Assembly (NCBI GenBank): GCA_023424215.1 | Contig: JAFAEC010000140.1 | Coordinates: 1-20,517, forward strand | Source of the DNA: Pseudomonadota bacterium | Lineage (GTDB): Bacteria > Pseudomonadota > Alphaproteobacteria > Caulobacterales > Caulobacteraceae | Direction of reading: 5' to 3' | Length of the DNA: 20,517 nucleotides | Shown: positions 1 to 5,945 of the stretch, in pieces | Layout: every line of letters begins with the position of its first letter | How positions within the stretch are numbered: the first letter of the stretch is position 1 | Notes under the pieces: model-generated | What the model was told of the DNA's origin: nothing | Seen by the model: only the letters and a program-made list of their open reading frames with translations | Database searches by the model: none | Position numbers and translations under genes: made by a program

Positions 1-466
1 GGGCGGGGACGCCTGCGGCATCGTGGCGGCGGGCCTGCGCAAGCGGCCGGACGGGCGGCGCGAGGCGGTGGTGCTGGCCGACCGCTCGATCGCCGGGCTG
101 GGCCCGGACGCCTGGGCGCGGCGGGCCGTGGAGCTGGCGCGCGAGGTCGGGGCGACGACCATCGTGGCCGAGGTCAACCAGGGCGGCGACATGGTGCGCC
201 AGGTGCTGCGCACGGCCGGCTGCTCGATCCGGCTGCGCGAGGTGCGGGCGACCAGGGGCAAGCGCCTGCGGGCCGAGCCGGTGGCGGCGCTGTACGAGCA
301 GGGCCGGGTGCGCCACGCCGGCGCCTTCCTCGAGCTGGAGGAGGAGCTGATGGCGCTGGGCGGCGAGGGGGAGGGGTCGCTGGACCGGGCCGACGCCCTG
401 GTGTGGGCGGTGATGGACCTGCTGGTCGATCCGCCGGGTCCCGGACCGCGCATCCGGCAGGGCTGA
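1..466 (+). CDS. Terminase large subunit, C-terminal nuclease part (GTA/phage DNA packaging), 5' partial
   Basis: This is the 3' end of a gene entering from the left edge; the reading frame is open from base 2 and stops with TGA at 464-466. The visible 154 residues resemble the RNase H-fold nuclease domain of large terminases, the motor that cuts and packages DNA into phage or gene-transfer-agent heads. Visible are GGDACGIV at the start (probably the strand carrying the first metal-binding Asp), a central segment with EVNQGGDMV, and a final DRADALVWA that would supply the last catalytic Asp. The tail ends in a Pro/Gly-rich stretch. The family resemblance, including to Rhodobacter-type GTA gp2, is from memory. 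The ATPase half is outside the window. A portal gene usually follows a terminase gene, but here an MFS transporter begins 50 bp downstream. A GTG at 23 is only an internal codon. Confidence 0.8.
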   Translation, partial: GGDACGIVAAGLRKRPDGRREAVVLADRSIAGLGPDAWARRAVELAREVGATTIVAEVNQGGDMVRQVLRTAGCSIRLREVRATRGKRLRAEPVAALYEQGRVRHAGAFLELEEELMALGGEGEGSLDRADALVWAVMDLLVDPPGPGPRIRQG

Positions 467-506
467 GACCTTGAACCCGGACCGGGCGCGGTTCATGCAG
501 GGCGGC

Positions 507-511
507 GGAGG
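507..511 (+). promoter_or_regulatory. Ribosome binding site of the MFS transporter gene
   Basis: GGAGG lies five bases before the ATG at 517. It supports that start over the upstream in-frame alternatives. Confidence 0.6.
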
Positions 512-516
512 GACCC

Positions 517-1860
517 ATGAAGCACGAACACACCGCCGACCTGCCCTATCTGCGCAAGGTGGTCGGCGCCTCGATGGCCGGGACGGTGGTCGAGTGGTAC
601 GAGTTCTTCCTCTACGGCACCGCCGCGACCCTGGTGTTCGGGCAGCTGTTCTTCCCGCAGACCGGCAACGAACTGGACGGCATCATCGCCGCCTTCGCCA
701 CCTATGCGGTGGGCTTCATCGCGCGGCCGCTGGGCGGGGTGGTGTTCGGGCACATCGGCGACAAGGTCGGCCGCAAGTCGCTGCTGCAGTTCTCGCTGCT
801 GCTGATCGGGGCCTCGACCTTCCTGATGGGCTGCCTGCCCAGCTTCGCCTCGATCGGCTACCTGGCGCCCATCCTGCTGGTGACGCTGCGCTTCATCCAG
901 GGCTTCGCCCTGGGCGGCGAGTGGGGCGGGGCCGTGCTGCTGGTGACCGAGCACAGCCCCAACCGCAGCCGGGCCTTCTGGGGCAGCTTCCCGCAGGCGG
1001 CGGTGCCGGTGGGCAACCTGCTGGCCACGGTGGTGATGCTGGTGCTGTCGGCGACGCTGAGCGAGGCCGACTTCCTCGCCTGGGGCTGGCGCGTCGGCTT
1101 CTGGCTGTCGGTCGTGATCATCGCCATCGGCTACTACATCCGCACCCAGGTCACGGACTCGCCGATCTTCGTGAAGGCGCGCGAGGAGGCCGAGCAGCGG
1201 GCGGCGGCCGGCTACGGCCTGACCGAGGTGTTCCGTCGCGAGCCGCGCGGGGTGTTCACCGCCATGGGCCTGAGGTTCGGGGAGAACATCCTCTACTACA
1301 TGGTGGTCACCTTCTCGATCACCTACCTGCACCATCGCGAGGTGGACACGACCCGCATCCTGGCGCTGCTGTTCCTCGCGCATGCGCTGCACTTCGCCGT
1401 CATTCCCTTCATCGGAAGGGCGGCGGACCGGTTCGGGCGACGGCCGGTGTACCTGGCGGGGGCGGCGCTGACCCTGGTATGGCCGTTCGCGGCCTTTCCG
1501 ATGTTCGACACCGGAGCCACGGCGATGATCCTGGCGGCGATCATGGGCGGGCTGGTCGTGCACGGGCTGATGTACGCGGCCCAGCCGGCGATCATGACCG
1601 AGATGTTCCCGACCCGGATGCGCTACTCCGGCGTGTCGCTGGGCTACCAGGTGACCGCCATCGTGGCCGGCAGCTGGGCCCCGCTGATCGGCACGGCGCT
1701 GCTGCGGCAGTACGACTCCTGGGTTCCGATCGCCTGGTACATCCTCGCGGCGGGGGCGATCAGCCTGGTCGCGGCCCTGATCATGCGCGAGAGCCGGGGG
1801 GCCTCGCTGGCGGCGATCGACGCCGCCGACCTGCAGCGGCTGGAGGCGGGCGGCCGCTAG
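517..1860 (+). CDS. MFS transporter, metabolite:H+ symporter (MHS) type
   Basis: Inner-membrane secondary transporter of 447 aa, the usual length for 12-helix MFS proteins. The MHS signature features are present: a conserved first helix with VVEWYEFFLYG (around residues 24-34), the loop 2-3 motif GHIGDKVGRK (78-87), RFIQGFALGGEWGGA in helix 4, and the repeated loop motif DRFGRRP in the second half. The family includes ProP, ShiA, KgtP and citrate or dicarboxylate symporters, so a proton-coupled organic acid or betaine substrate is likely. The sequence does not decide the substrate. GGAGG five bases before ATG 517 fixes the start. The gene is probably transcribed alone: the terminase gene ends 50 bp upstream, and the next gene is convergent and shares the final CTAG as a stop. 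Confidence 0.9.
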   Translation: MKHEHTADLPYLRKVVGASMAGTVVEWYEFFLYGTAATLVFGQLFFPQTGNELDGIIAAFATYAVGFIARPLGGVVFGHIGDKVGRKSLLQFSLLLIGASTFLMGCLPSFASIGYLAPILLVTLRFIQGFALGGEWGGAVLLVTEHSPNRSRAFWGSFPQAAVPVGNLLATVVMLVLSATLSEADFLAWGWRVGFWLSVVIIAIGYYIRTQVTDSPIFVKAREEAEQRAAAGYGLTEVFRREPRGVFTAMGLRFGENILYYMVVTFSITYLHHREVDTTRILALLFLAHALHFAVIPFIGRAADRFGRRPVYLAGAALTLVWPFAAFPMFDTGATAMILAAIMGGLVVHGLMYAAQPAIMTEMFPTRMRYSGVSLGYQVTAIVAGSWAPLIGTALLRQYDSWVPIAWYILAAGAISLVAALIMRESRGASLAAIDAADLQRLEAGGR

Positions 1861-2636
1861 AGGAAGGCGGTCGCGGTGCGGAACAGCATGTAGATGGCCA
1901 CGGCGAAGATCAGGCCGGCGAACAGCAGGTTGAGCGCGCCGCGGCGACGGCCGAGGCTGCGGGCGGCGCGGGCCCCGAGCAGGCCGCCGCCCAGACCCCC
2001 CGCCACGAACAGGCCGGCGACGCCCCAGTTCACCAGCCCCGCGAAGGCGTAGCTGGAGGCGGTGGTGACGCCGAAGCCGGTCACCGCCAGCAGGGACGAG
2101 GCCATGGCGTTGAGGATCGGCATGCCGGTGGCGGCGATCAGGCCGGGCACGATCAGGAAGCCGCCGCCGATGCCGAAGAAGCCCGACAGCAGGCCGGTGG
2201 CGAGGCCGAAGCCGACCAGCTTCGGCAGGTTGTCGCGGCCGAGGCGCACCTCGACGAGGCCCTCGCCCTTGCGGCCGCGCAGCATCAGGGCGGCGACGAC
2301 CATCATCAGCACCGCGAACAGGGCCAGCAGCTTCTCGCCGTCGACCTGGCGGCCGAACCAGGCGCCGACCAAGGCGCCGAGCACGCCGGCGACGGTGAAG
2401 ACGGCGGCGCAGCGCCACTTCACCGGCCCGGATCGGGCATGGTTGGCGAGGTTGAGCAGGGCGTTGGCGGCCACCGCCACGGCGCTGGTGCCGATGGCCA
2501 CGTGCGGGTTGGTGATGCCGACCAGATAGACGAGAAGCGGCACGGCCAGCACCGATCCGCCTCCGCCGACGAGGCCGAGCGAGAAGCCGACCAGCGAGCC
2601 GGAGCCCACGGCGAGAAGGGAAGGGAGCAGGTCCAT
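1857..2636 (-). CDS. TauE/SafE family sulfite/sulfonate exporter-like permease
   Basis: Membrane protein of 259 aa with about eight hydrophobic segments. It has the paired glycine-rich motifs of the TauE/SafE family: LGLVGGGGSVLAVPLL near the N-terminus and GFFGIGGGFLIVPGL at mid-length, one in each half of the internal repeat. Members move sulfite, sulfonates or other small sulfur compounds across the inner membrane. The ATG at 2636 is preceded by GGAGG at five bases. The open frame extends further upstream, but only as antisense to the rhodanese gene. It lies 11 bp after the rhodanese stop, so the two form one operon. The permease would export the sulfite made by persulfide oxidation next door. 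Its stop overlaps the stop of the convergent MFS gene by four bases. Confidence 0.88.
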   Translation of the reverse strand: MDLLPSLLAVGSGSLVGFSLGLVGGGGSVLAVPLLVYLVGITNPHVAIGTSAVAVAANALLNLANHARSGPVKWRCAAVFTVAGVLGALVGAWFGRQVDGEKLLALFAVLMMVVAALMLRGRKGEGLVEVRLGRDNLPKLVGFGLATGLLSGFFGIGGGFLIVPGLIAATGMPILNAMASSLLAVTGFGVTTASSYAFAGLVNWGVAGLFVAGGLGGGLLGARAARSLGRRRGALNLLFAGLIFAVAIYMLFRTATAFL

Positions 2637-2647
2637 GCCGGCCTCCG

Positions 2648-2962
2648 TCAGCGGCCCGACTGGACCGGCAGGCCGGCGGCGCGCCAGCCGTCGATGCCGC
2701 CCTCGAGCAGGTAGATGTCGTCGCTGGCCACGGCCCCGGCGAGGGTTCCGGCGTTCATGCGGGTGCGGGCCCCGCTGCGGCAGTGGAAGATCACCGGACG
2801 GCCGGGCTCGGCCTCGACGCCGCGGGCGCCCTTGGACAGGGGAGCCGAGCGGGCCCCGGCGATGACGAGGGCGCATTCCTCGGGCTCGCGGATGTCGACG
2901 AGCACGGCGCCCTGTTCGACGAGGCGGGCGGCGTCCTTGGGGGTGATGGGTCGAGCGGTCAT
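2648..2962 (-). CDS. Rhodanese-like sulfurtransferase, single domain
   Basis: Cytoplasmic protein of 104 aa, the size of single-domain rhodaneses. The active-site loop is intact: CRSGAR at residues 61-66 with Cys61 as the persulfide-carrying residue, preceded by the strand VIFH. Other family landmarks are VLVDIREPEE (20-29) and the C-terminal LLEGGIDGWRAAGLPV. It would transfer sulfane sulfur between thiosulfate, glutathione persulfide or another acceptor. GGAG six bases before the ATG supports the start. It is the first gene of a rhodanese-TauE operon and is divergent from a persulfide dioxygenase-type gene 94 bp away, with a shared operator between them. The association points to sulfide or persulfide detoxification. 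The exact donor and acceptor cannot be read from the sequence. Confidence 0.9.
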   Translation of the reverse strand: MTARPITPKDAARLVEQGAVLVDIREPEECALVIAGARSAPLSKGARGVEAEPGRPVIFHCRSGARTRMNAGTLAGAVASDDIYLLEGGIDGWRAAGLPVQSGR

Positions 2963-2994
2963 AAGGTTCTCCGGAAGGGGAGGGGTGGAGGGAC

Positions 2995-3023
2995 TTGCAG
3001 TAAATTAGGAAGTGCTAATATAT
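2995..3023 (+). promoter_or_regulatory. Candidate promoter of the persulfide dioxygenase-type gene
   Basis: TTGCAG at 2995-3000 as a -35-like box and TAATAT/ATATAT at 3016-3023 as a -10-like box. The operator dyad fills the spacer and overlaps the -10, so a bound protein would block this promoter. Confidence 0.4.
3001..3022. promoter_or_regulatory. Dyad operator shared by the divergent sulfur genes
   Basis: TAAATTAG, six bases (GAAGTG), then CTAATATA. The inner ATTAG/CTAAT arms are perfect inverted repeats and the outer bases match at 7 of 8. It is a strikingly AT-rich site in GC-rich surroundings. Size and symmetry fit a dimeric winged-helix repressor of the ArsR class, which controls comparable sulfur operons (BigR, SqrR) in other proteobacteria. 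Assignment to that class is inference. Confidence 0.6.
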
Positions 3024-3030
3024 CCGTCAA
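3002..3030 (-). promoter_or_regulatory. Candidate promoter of the rhodanese-TauE operon
   Basis: On the minus strand TTGACG (3030-3025) is followed after 17 bases by TAATTT (3007-3002). The -35 matches consensus at five of six positions. The -10 is weaker and lies inside the left operator arm. Confidence 0.4.
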
Positions 3031-3056
3031 CAGCGAACCCCCCAAGGGAGCCATCG

Positions 3057-3938
3057 ATGACCGCCCGACCCGAGATCCACGCCTTCTTCGACGAGCCGAC
3101 CAACACCGTCACCTACCTCGTCGCCGACCCCGCCACCCGCCAGGCCGCGGTGATCGACCCGGTGCTGGACTACGACCCGGCCACCGGCGCGTTCGACACC
3201 CGCTCGGCCGCCGCCGTCCTCGCCGAGGCGGAACGCCTGGGCCTGACGGTGGCCTGGGCGCTGGAGACCCACGTCCACGCCGACCACCTGAGCGCCGCGC
3301 CCTTCTTCAAGGCGCGCACCGGCGCGGCCATCGGCATCGGCGAGCACATCCGCGACGTGCAGCGCATCTTCCGCCCGGTGTTCAACGCCGAGGACCTGGT
3401 CGCGGACGGCGGCGACTTCGACCGGCTGTTCGCCGACGGCGACCGCTTCCCGCTGGGCGAGCTGGAGGTCGAGGTGCTGCACACCCCGGGTCACACGCCG
3501 GCCGACGTCAGCTACCGCATCGGCGACGCGGTGTTCGTGGGCGACACCCTGTTCATGCCCGACTACGGCACCGCCCGGGCCGACTTCCCTGGCGGCGACG
3601 CCCGCCAACTGTACGGCTCGATCCGCCGGCTGCTGAAGCTGCCGCCGGAGACGCGGCTGTTCATGTGTCACGACTACAAGGCCCCGGGCCGCGACCAGTA
3701 CGCCTGGGAGACCACGGTGGCGGCGCAGCGCCGCGACAGCGTGCACGTCCACGATGGGGTGAGCGAGGACGACTTCGTGGCCATGCGCACCGCCCGCGAC
3801 GCCGGGCTGGCGGCGCCCAAGCTGCTGCTGCCCTCGATCCAGGTGAACATGCGCGCCGGCCGCTTCCCGCCGGCCGAGGCCAACGGGGTGCGCTACCTGA
3901 AGATCCCGGTGAAGACGACGGGGGCGGAGCCGGCGTAG
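3057..3938 (+). CDS. MBL-fold metallo-hydrolase, persulfide dioxygenase (ETHE1/Blh) type
   Basis: Cytoplasmic enzyme of 293 aa. The metallo-beta-lactamase motif HVHADH is at residues 72-77, HTPGHT at 142-147, VGDTLF with Asp163, and MCHDY with His205. In ETHE1-type persulfide dioxygenases a mononuclear iron is held by equivalents of the first HxH His, the HTPGH His (here 146) and the GDT Asp (here 163), and all are present. The reaction would be oxidation of glutathione persulfide to sulfite. The C-terminal third (from about 225) extends beyond the catalytic core, as in the Blh proteins of bigR-type operons. The ATG at 3057 has AGGGAG six bases upstream. An in-frame ATG at 3012 lies inside the operator and is rejected. 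Sulfite produced here could leave through the neighbouring TauE/SafE permease. Confidence 0.87.
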   Translation: MTARPEIHAFFDEPTNTVTYLVADPATRQAAVIDPVLDYDPATGAFDTRSAAAVLAEAERLGLTVAWALETHVHADHLSAAPFFKARTGAAIGIGEHIRDVQRIFRPVFNAEDLVADGGDFDRLFADGDRFPLGELEVEVLHTPGHTPADVSYRIGDAVFVGDTLFMPDYGTARADFPGGDARQLYGSIRRLLKLPPETRLFMCHDYKAPGRDQYAWETTVAAQRRDSVHVHDGVSEDDFVAMRTARDAGLAAPKLLLPSIQVNMRAGRFPPAEANGVRYLKIPVKTTGAEPA

Positions 3939-4065
3939 GGCCCTGAACTCGCCAGGTGGCGAAAGGCCTGGTCCGCCCAAGGGCGACCGATGGCGGGCTC
4001 TGTAGAGCTTCGCCTCGCGCCAGACCGGACAGGGGTCGCCCGGGCAGCGGACATTGGCGCGGAGC

Positions 4066-4084
4066 GGGGCAGAGTGACTGCCCC
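4066..4084 (+). other. Perfect hairpin in the 216-bp gap before the PNPOx-like gene
   Basis: GGGGCAG, a five-base loop (AGTGA), then CTGCCCC: seven perfect pairs. No T-tract follows, so it is not a classical terminator. It could end transcription from the upstream gene or sit in the leader of the next one. The rest of 3939-4154 shows only weaker dyads, such as CGCCA-GG-TGGCG at 3952-3963. Confidence 0.35.
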
Positions 4085-4154
4085 CGGCTTGCGGACACCC
4101 CCCGCGTGGCGCAGTCTGGCCAGCCATTGTTCGCTGGATACAGGGGGAAATGAA

Positions 4155-4745
4155 ATGACCCTGAAGCGTCGGCAGCTACTGGCGGCAGCCCCGGTAGCCG
4201 GCCTTGTGAGCGTGCTTTCCCAGGCGGCCACGCAGGCGTTGGCTGACGACGTCGAGCCCGACCTTTATCGAGTGGACGATCCGCTGACCATCATGGCGGC
4301 GGCTCGCGAAATCATGCGGGAAGACTGGGTCGGGGTTCTGATAACCATCGATGAGAATGGCATGCCGCGCGCCCGTCCGGTCGGGGTCGGTGACCCCGAG
4401 AACGACGGGAGCCTGTGGATCTCGACGCGGCGTGGAAGCCGAAAGACCCGACAGATCATGGCGAACCCGAAAGCCGCGCTTCACTTCGGTTTCGACGACA
4501 TTCCAAATGGCGCCGCCGGCAGCTTCTACGCGAGCTTCACCGGCCTTGCGTCGGTGCATACGGACGCCGACGCCATCGCCGCGTACGGTCCGCCAGAGCA
4601 GTATCGGGCGCAGTGGCCTGATTATCCGGAGGATCTGGCGCTGATCCGGTTCGAGCCGAAGCGTCTGGAAGTGATGGGCAAGGGCGTCAGGCCCAACCAG
4701 CAACACTGGCAGCCGCAGGGGCTGCTGCTGCCGCTGGCCGGCTGA
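4155..4745 (+). CDS. Tat-exported pyridoxamine 5'-phosphate oxidase-like FMN-binding split-barrel protein
   Basis: Protein of 196 aa. The N-terminus (MTLKRRQLLAAAPVAGL) is a twin-arginine signal with Arg5-Arg6, a hydrophobic stretch and a likely cleavage after ALA at residue 30. The mature part carries the split-barrel core: VLITIDENGMPRARPV (61-76), LWISTRRGSRKTRQI (87-101), where the basic residues normally contact the FMN phosphate, then NPKAALHFGF and a late LIRFEPKRLEVMG strand. It resembles the general-stress-protein-26/PNPOx-like group rather than true PdxH. The substrate is unknown, and it may bind FMN, F420 or heme. A periplasmic location is inferred. AGGGGG seven bases before ATG 4155 fixes the start; an in-frame extension back to 3990 has no ribosome site. 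It uses codons such as TTT, ATA and CTT more freely than the flanking genes. Confidence 0.8.
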   Translation: MTLKRRQLLAAAPVAGLVSVLSQAATQALADDVEPDLYRVDDPLTIMAAAREIMREDWVGVLITIDENGMPRARPVGVGDPENDGSLWISTRRGSRKTRQIMANPKAALHFGFDDIPNGAAGSFYASFTGLASVHTDADAIAAYGPPEQYRAQWPDYPEDLALIRFEPKRLEVMGKGVRPNQQHWQPQGLLLPLAG

Positions 4746-4788
4746 GGTCCGCAGCGCCGCGAGCGATTGCCGCGCGAGCGGCGGCCCC

Positions 4789-4816
4789 TTGAACGCACGG
4801 GCCGTTCGTATATGGA
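4789..4816 (+). promoter_or_regulatory. Candidate promoter of the ParD-like/MetAP cassette
   Basis: TTGAAC at 4789-4794 and TATGGA at 4811-4816 with a 16-base spacer. An alternative -10, TATCAT at 4822-4827, lacks a good -35. Either -10 falls inside the direct-repeat array, so binding there should repress. Confidence 0.35.
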
Positions 4817-4835
4817 TCGTATATCATTCGTATAG
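4806..4835 (+). repeat. Three 11-bp-spaced direct repeats (TCGTATA), candidate operator
   Basis: TCGTATAT at 4806-4813, TCGTATAT at 4817-4824 and TCGTATAG at 4828-4835. The period is exactly 11 bp, so all three face the same side of the helix. They lie just before the ParD-like gene and the third reaches the weak AGG ribosome-site region. Tandem short direct repeats one helical turn apart are what ribbon-helix-helix dimers bind cooperatively, which fits autoregulation by the downstream protein. Confidence 0.6.
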
Positions 4836-4847
4836 GCGGCAACGGTC

Positions 4848-5060
4848 ATGGGCATCGTCAACATCGAGGATGAGCTGCACGAGCAGCTGCGGCGGGCCAG
4901 CAAGGCGTCCTGCCGCTCGATCAACGCCCAGGCCGCGTTCTGGATAAGGCTCGGCATGCTCTGCGAGCTGAACCCCGGGCTGAGCTTCCAGGACCTGATG
5001 GCTCGCGAGCTGAAGGCCGCGGGTGTCGGCGCGCGTGACGCCGGCCCGCTGGCCGCATGA
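4848..5060 (+). CDS. ParD-like ribbon-helix-helix protein (putative antitoxin/autoregulator)
   Basis: Small protein of 70 aa. A short strand (GIVNIEDE) followed by helices (LHEQLRRASKAS, then SINAQAAFWIRLGMLCEL) matches the ribbon-helix-helix layout, and the sequence resembles the ParD_like family (PF11903 from memory). Such proteins bind DNA as dimers through the paired strands. Family members are annotated as antitoxins by similarity. The C-terminal part (NPGLSFQDLMARELKAAG, then a Gly/Ala-rich tail) is where an antitoxin would contact its partner. The stop overlaps the ATG of a methionine aminopeptidase gene (ATGA, 5057-5060), so the two should be translationally coupled. Three operator-like direct repeats lie directly upstream. 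No ParE-like or other conventional toxin gene is nearby. Confidence 0.82.
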   Translation: MGIVNIEDELHEQLRRASKASCRSINAQAAFWIRLGMLCELNPGLSFQDLMARELKAAGVGARDAGPLAA

Positions 5061-5827
5061 CGAAGACGCCTGCCGAGATCGAGCTGATGGCCGAGGCCGG
5101 CCGGCTGCTGGCCCTCGTCTTCGCCCGTCTGGATGAACTGACGCTGGCGGGGATGAGCACGCTGGCCGTCAACGACCTTGTCGAGGCGTTTATCGTCGAC
5201 GAGCTGGCCGCCCGACCCGCGTCCAAGGGCCAGTACGGCTATGGCTTCGTGCTGAACTGCTCCCGGAACGAGGTCGTCTGTCACGGCGTGCCGTCGGCCC
5301 GGGAGATCCTCAGGGACGGCGACATCGTCAACTTCGACGTCACCCTGGAGAAGCATGGCTTCATCGCCGACTCGTCCAAGACCTACCTGGTCGGCGATGT
5401 CGGCCCGGCCGCGAGGAAGCTGGTTCGCACGACCTACGAGGCGCTCTGGAAAGGCATCCGCGTGGTGAGGCCGGGAGCGAGGCTCGGGGACATCGGCCAC
5501 GCCATCGAACAGCATGCGAAGCGCGGCGGCTATTCGGTCGTGCGCGACTACTGCGGTCATGGCATCGGGCGCGAGATGCACGAGGCGCCGCAGGTGCTGC
5601 ATTTCGGCAAGCCGGGGACGGGGCTGACCCTGAGGGAGGGCATGGTCTTCACCATCGAGCCGATGCTGAACCAGGGCGTCCGGACCGTCCGCACCGAAGA
5701 CGACGGCTGGACCGTCGTCACGGCCGACAGGAAGCTCTCCGCCCAGTTCGAACACACCGTGGCGGTCACCCGGGACGGCGTTCGCGTCCTGACCCTTCGC
5801 GCCGACGAGGTCGCGCGGGCCGCCTAG
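5057..5827 (+). CDS. map: Type I methionine aminopeptidase (M24), in cassette with ParD-like gene
   Basis: Enzyme of 256 aa, the length of bacterial type I MetAP with no N-terminal extension. It removes the initiator methionine from nascent proteins. All residues equivalent to the E. coli active site are visible: His76 (VVCHGVP), Asp94 (NFDVT), Asp105 (ADSSKTY), His168 and His175 (GHGIGREMHE), Glu201 (FTIEPML) and Glu232 (SAQFEHT). The two Asp, His168 and the two Glu form the dinuclear metal site. It therefore looks catalytically intact. The start overlaps the ParD-like stop by four bases. Most genomes carry a housekeeping map elsewhere, so this is probably a second copy under RHH control; that is inference. 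The following gene is convergent, 116 bp away. Confidence 0.93.
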   Translation: MTKTPAEIELMAEAGRLLALVFARLDELTLAGMSTLAVNDLVEAFIVDELAARPASKGQYGYGFVLNCSRNEVVCHGVPSAREILRDGDIVNFDVTLEKHGFIADSSKTYLVGDVGPAARKLVRTTYEALWKGIRVVRPGARLGDIGHAIEQHAKRGGYSVVRDYCGHGIGREMHEAPQVLHFGKPGTGLTLREGMVFTIEPMLNQGVRTVRTEDDGWTVVTADRKLSAQFEHTVAVTRDGVRVLTLRADEVARAA

Positions 5828-5926
5828 ATCCGGATGCGGCGCTCGGGTGCGCATGGCCCCGGAGCGTCCTTCCGGCCCTCATCGACGCTCGGCAGGGAGA
5901 CTGTTCGGAGGTCGGCTGCGCGCCGC

Positions 5927-5945
5927 GAGCGGCCGTTCGCCGCTC
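5927..5945. terminator. Hairpin between convergent MetAP and ferric-reductase genes
   Basis: GAGCGGC, a five-base loop, then GCCGCTC: seven perfect pairs, at the 3' ends of two convergent genes and touching the stop of the minus-strand gene. There is no T-tract, so terminator function is a guess from position. A weaker CCGGA/TCCGG dyad lies at about 5859-5875. Confidence 0.3.

Noticed and set aside
471..2714. Long open frames on both strands over the MFS and TauE genes (747 and 641 codons)
   Set aside because: They have shadow-type composition (runs of R, G, A, Q) and no recognisable domains; the MFS and TauE proteins explain the region fully.
2637..2876. N-terminal extension of the TauE-like protein
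   Set aside because: It is antisense-frame translation across the rhodanese gene on the same strand; Arg/Pro-rich with no membrane segment.
3012..3056. Upstream ATG giving a 15-residue longer dioxygenase-type protein
   Set aside because: It lies inside the operator dyad and has no ribosome site, whereas ATG 3057 has AGGGAG at good spacing.
3990..4154. N-terminal extension of the PNPOx-like protein
   Set aside because: It would bury the Tat signal peptide, and ATG 4155 has AGGGGG seven bases upstream.
5057..5827. MetAP as the genome's ordinary housekeeping map gene
   Set aside because: Not excluded, but coupling to a ParD-like gene with its own operator repeats and no ribosomal or translation neighbours makes a second, regulated copy more likely.
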